NCBI GenBank assembly: GCA_963674805.2
Contig: CAXXNY010000016.1
Location: forward strand, 372,001-436,000
Origin: CALMFG01 sp963674805
GTDB taxonomy: Bacteria; Bacillota; Clostridia; Christensenellales; CALMFG01
Direction of reading: 5' to 3'
Length of the DNA: 64,000 bases
Every line of letters starts with the position of its first letter. Position 1 is the first letter of the stretch. The translations under genes and the position numbers were made by a program. Below, in pieces: positions 62,358-64,000 of the stretch. A model generated the notes under the pieces. The model was not told the origin of the DNA. It ran no database searches and saw nothing but the letters and a program-made list of their open reading frames with translations.

Positions 62358-63812
62358 CTACACCATCCTCTCTATCTCATCCAGCCCCTCTCCAATCTCC
62401 TTCTCCATCGCCTTGATCTTGCCCAGAATCACATCGGGGGCGTCATACTGCACTTCGTCGTATTCAATCTCCTTGTATCGGTTCAGGCTCAGGTCATAAT
62501 CATTCGCCACAATCTCAGCTTTGGGAACCAAAAAGCTTTGCTGGGTGCGCTTGCGATCGGCCTCACTGGAAAGGTTGCCGAAGCGTTCGATGATATCGTC
62601 AATATCACTGGTGTCCAGTTCCTGCCGTTTATCGTCCAGGCTGAATCCGTCGCTTTGCATATCATAGAACCAAACATTGTCGGTCCCTCCGTCGCCCGTT
62701 TTGGTGAACAGCATTATGGCTGTGGAAACCCCGGCGTACGGCTTAAACACGCCGCTCGGCATACTGATCACCGCCTGCAGATGGTGGTTCTCCACCAGTT
62801 CTTTCCGGATGCTTTTATGCGCGCCGGAAGAACCGAACAGCACCCCGTCTGGTACGATGGATGCGCAACGTCCGCCTTTCTTTAAGATACGGAGGAACAG
62901 CGCCAGAAATAAAAGCTCCGTTTTTTTTGTTTTTGTCATTTTTAAAAGATCGGCCGATACGCTGTCAAAGTCAAGGCTCCCTTTAAATGGCGGATTCGCC
63001 AACACCAGCGAGTACTTCTCGCTGTCTGTATTCTGTTCGCTTAAGGAATCTTTATAGGCGATGTTCGGGCGCTCCACCCCGTGCATCATCATATTCATCG
63101 CGCCGATGCGGAGCATGGTCCGATCCATATCATACCCAAAAAACATATCGTTGTGGTAATGCTCTTTGTCCTCTTTTTTGTTAAACAGCGTGCCGTCATT
63201 TTCATTCAGGTATTCACCCGCCGCCACCAGGAATCCTGCTGTACCCGCAGATGGATCGCAGATGATGTCTTTTCGTGTGGGTTTTGTCAGCGCCACCATC
63301 ATCCCGATGATATGCCGCGGCGTCCTGAACTGTCCATTCGTGCCTGCGGTGGTGAGCTTGGACAGCATGTATTCGTACAGATCCCCGCGGGCATCCTTGC
63401 CTTTCATCGGCAAAGCATCAATCCCGGTCACGATCTTTTCCAACATCTGTGGCGTAGGAATCATAAAAATGGCATCACTCATATATTTGCTAAATGCAGA
63501 TTCTTTATCGGTATGTAAATTCTTAATAAACGGGAAAACCTCTCCCGATACCACTTCATACATCTGTTCGGCGGATAACTGTCGAAAATTCTTCCACCGT
63601 AAGTGCTGTACACTTTCATCAAATACTTTTGAAGTGTCCGTCGGGATGCCAACTGTCTCGTTACTTTCAAGTTCTGTCTGCCTGTCATCCAAGTTTTTAA
63701 TGAACAATAGATAAGTGAATTGTTCAATGACCGAAAGCGGGTTGGTGATGCCGCCTGTCCAGAACATTTCCCAAATTCGATCAACCTTGTTTTTAAAATC
63801 GCCGGTAACCAT
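62358..63812 (-). CDS. hsdM: Type I restriction-modification methyltransferase subunit
   Basis: From the ATG after TTGGAG the protein has 484 residues. An N-terminal helical domain (IEQFTYLLFIKNLDDRQTELE) precedes the N6-adenine methyltransferase domain, with S-adenosylmethionine motif DPSAGTAGFLVAAGEYL and catalytic ANPPFKG. With HsdS it methylates adenine in the recognition site. It is the first gene of the operon with promoter-like boxes at 63869-63897. Confidence 0.95.
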   Translation of the reverse strand: MVTGDFKNKVDRIWEMFWTGGITNPLSVIEQFTYLLFIKNLDDRQTELESNETVGIPTDTSKVFDESVQHLRWKNFRQLSAEQMYEVVSGEVFPFIKNLHTDKESAFSKYMSDAIFMIPTPQMLEKIVTGIDALPMKGKDARGDLYEYMLSKLTTAGTNGQFRTPRHIIGMMVALTKPTRKDIICDPSAGTAGFLVAAGEYLNENDGTLFNKKEDKEHYHNDMFFGYDMDRTMLRIGAMNMMMHGVERPNIAYKDSLSEQNTDSEKYSLVLANPPFKGSLDFDSVSADLLKMTKTKKTELLFLALFLRILKKGGRCASIVPDGVLFGSSGAHKSIRKELVENHHLQAVISMPSGVFKPYAGVSTAIMLFTKTGDGGTDNVWFYDMQSDGFSLDDKRQELDTSDIDDIIERFGNLSSEADRKRTQQSFLVPKAEIVANDYDLSLNRYKEIEYDEVQYDAPDVILGKIKAMEKEIGEGLDEIERMV

Positions 63813-63868
63813 CGTATACTCCAATTTTCTGTATTTATAATCTGATTGTTATGCAAAATATTAAAAAC

Positions 63869-63897
63869 ATTATATCATTCGTTACAAAGATTTTCCA
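63869..63897 (-). promoter_or_regulatory. Promoter candidate of the type I restriction-modification operon
   Basis: TATAAT (63869-63874) and the weak TGGAAA (63892-63897) are 17 bases apart on the minus strand, 57 bases before the hsdM start. Confidence 0.5.
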
Positions 63898-63967
63898 TTC
63901 CTTCAAATCCCCGCACATATAAAACTTGACGCCGAGTCATGCAACCCTCCCCACCCTTTCCTTTTCA

Positions 63968-64000
63968 GCGCACACGTGGGCACGTCGCGCGACACGTGCG
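63968..64000. repeat. GC-rich nested palindrome at window edge
   Basis: GTCGCGCGAC (63984-63993) is a perfect palindrome enclosed by GCACGT and ACGTGC, with further CACGTG and CGCAC/GTGCG elements. Its GC content is much higher than that of the surrounding DNA. It may be the start of a larger repeat or an operator; the rest lies outside the window. Confidence 0.4.

Noticed and set aside
1..64000. CRISPR arrays
   Set aside because: No regularly spaced direct repeats with unique spacers were noticed, and no cas-like proteins are encoded.

Overview
The window reads as low-GC DNA from an anaerobic Firmicute, most likely class Clostridia. The grounds are strong GGAGG-type ribosome sites, a glycine cleavage system with split P-protein subunits behind a tandem glycine riboswitch, RbsABC-type sugar transporters beside DeoR regulation, and large serine recombinases. 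No rRNA gene, complete tRNA gene or CRISPR array was seen. Family names come from reading the proteins; no database search was run.

Positions 1-25556 are mostly catabolic. A fragment of a repeat-rich surface protein and an MFS transporter come first. A seven-gene minus-strand operon (12833 to 1903) follows: beta-propeller lactonase, GH3 enzyme, beta-phosphoglucomutase, GH2 beta-galactosidase, and a sugar ABC transporter (binding lipoprotein, ATPase, permease). It starts at a well-formed promoter overlapped by a likely operator, divergent from a DeoR regulator and an orphan sugar ABC ATPase, and ends at a clear terminator. A second minus-strand sugar region (23226 to 15646) has a permease with a truncated ATPase, an oxidoreductase, an isomerase, a 3-hydroxyacyl-CoA dehydrogenase-like enzyme, another lactonase and an aldo/keto reductase. 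An IS3-family element (23227-24475) cut the ATPase gene and appears to have removed the upstream part. A panE-like reductase follows.

Positions 25606-31280 carry lipoate-protein ligase and gcvT-gcvH-gcvPA-gcvPB, with the riboswitch and its terminator in front of gcvT. Positions 31976-36430 hold a small recombination module: a sigma-region-4-like protein, a 74-residue protein and two overlapping large serine recombinases. A 3-prime fragment of a tRNA-Leu gene at 36544-36605 looks like an attachment-site scar.

Positions 36853-47850 form one minus-strand block derived from a siphophage tail. In transcription order it has a sigma factor, an HTH protein, a structured-looking non-coding segment, tail completion protein, major tail protein, a Trp-rich protein with a cysteine-peptidase-like domain, a lipoprotein, distal tail protein, a Gp37-like protein, a LamG fibre, small proteins, an M15 endolysin and holins. 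There are no head, terminase or ordinary tape-measure genes, so it resembles a tail-only particle locus more than a prophage.

Positions 48100-51590 hold two convergent genes, an ATP-grasp ligase-like gene with an apparent one-base frameshift and a STAND-type NTPase. Each is preceded by a copy of the same 26-base sequence, a hairpin whose 3-prime arm contains the Shine-Dalgarno site. A tyrosine recombinase with short repeats behind it comes next. Positions 52925-63812 form a defence block: an HNH endonuclease and a type I restriction-modification operon (hsdM, hsdS, hsdR) with six extra genes, including a SatD/DUF3307 pair and a DUF6602-like protein.
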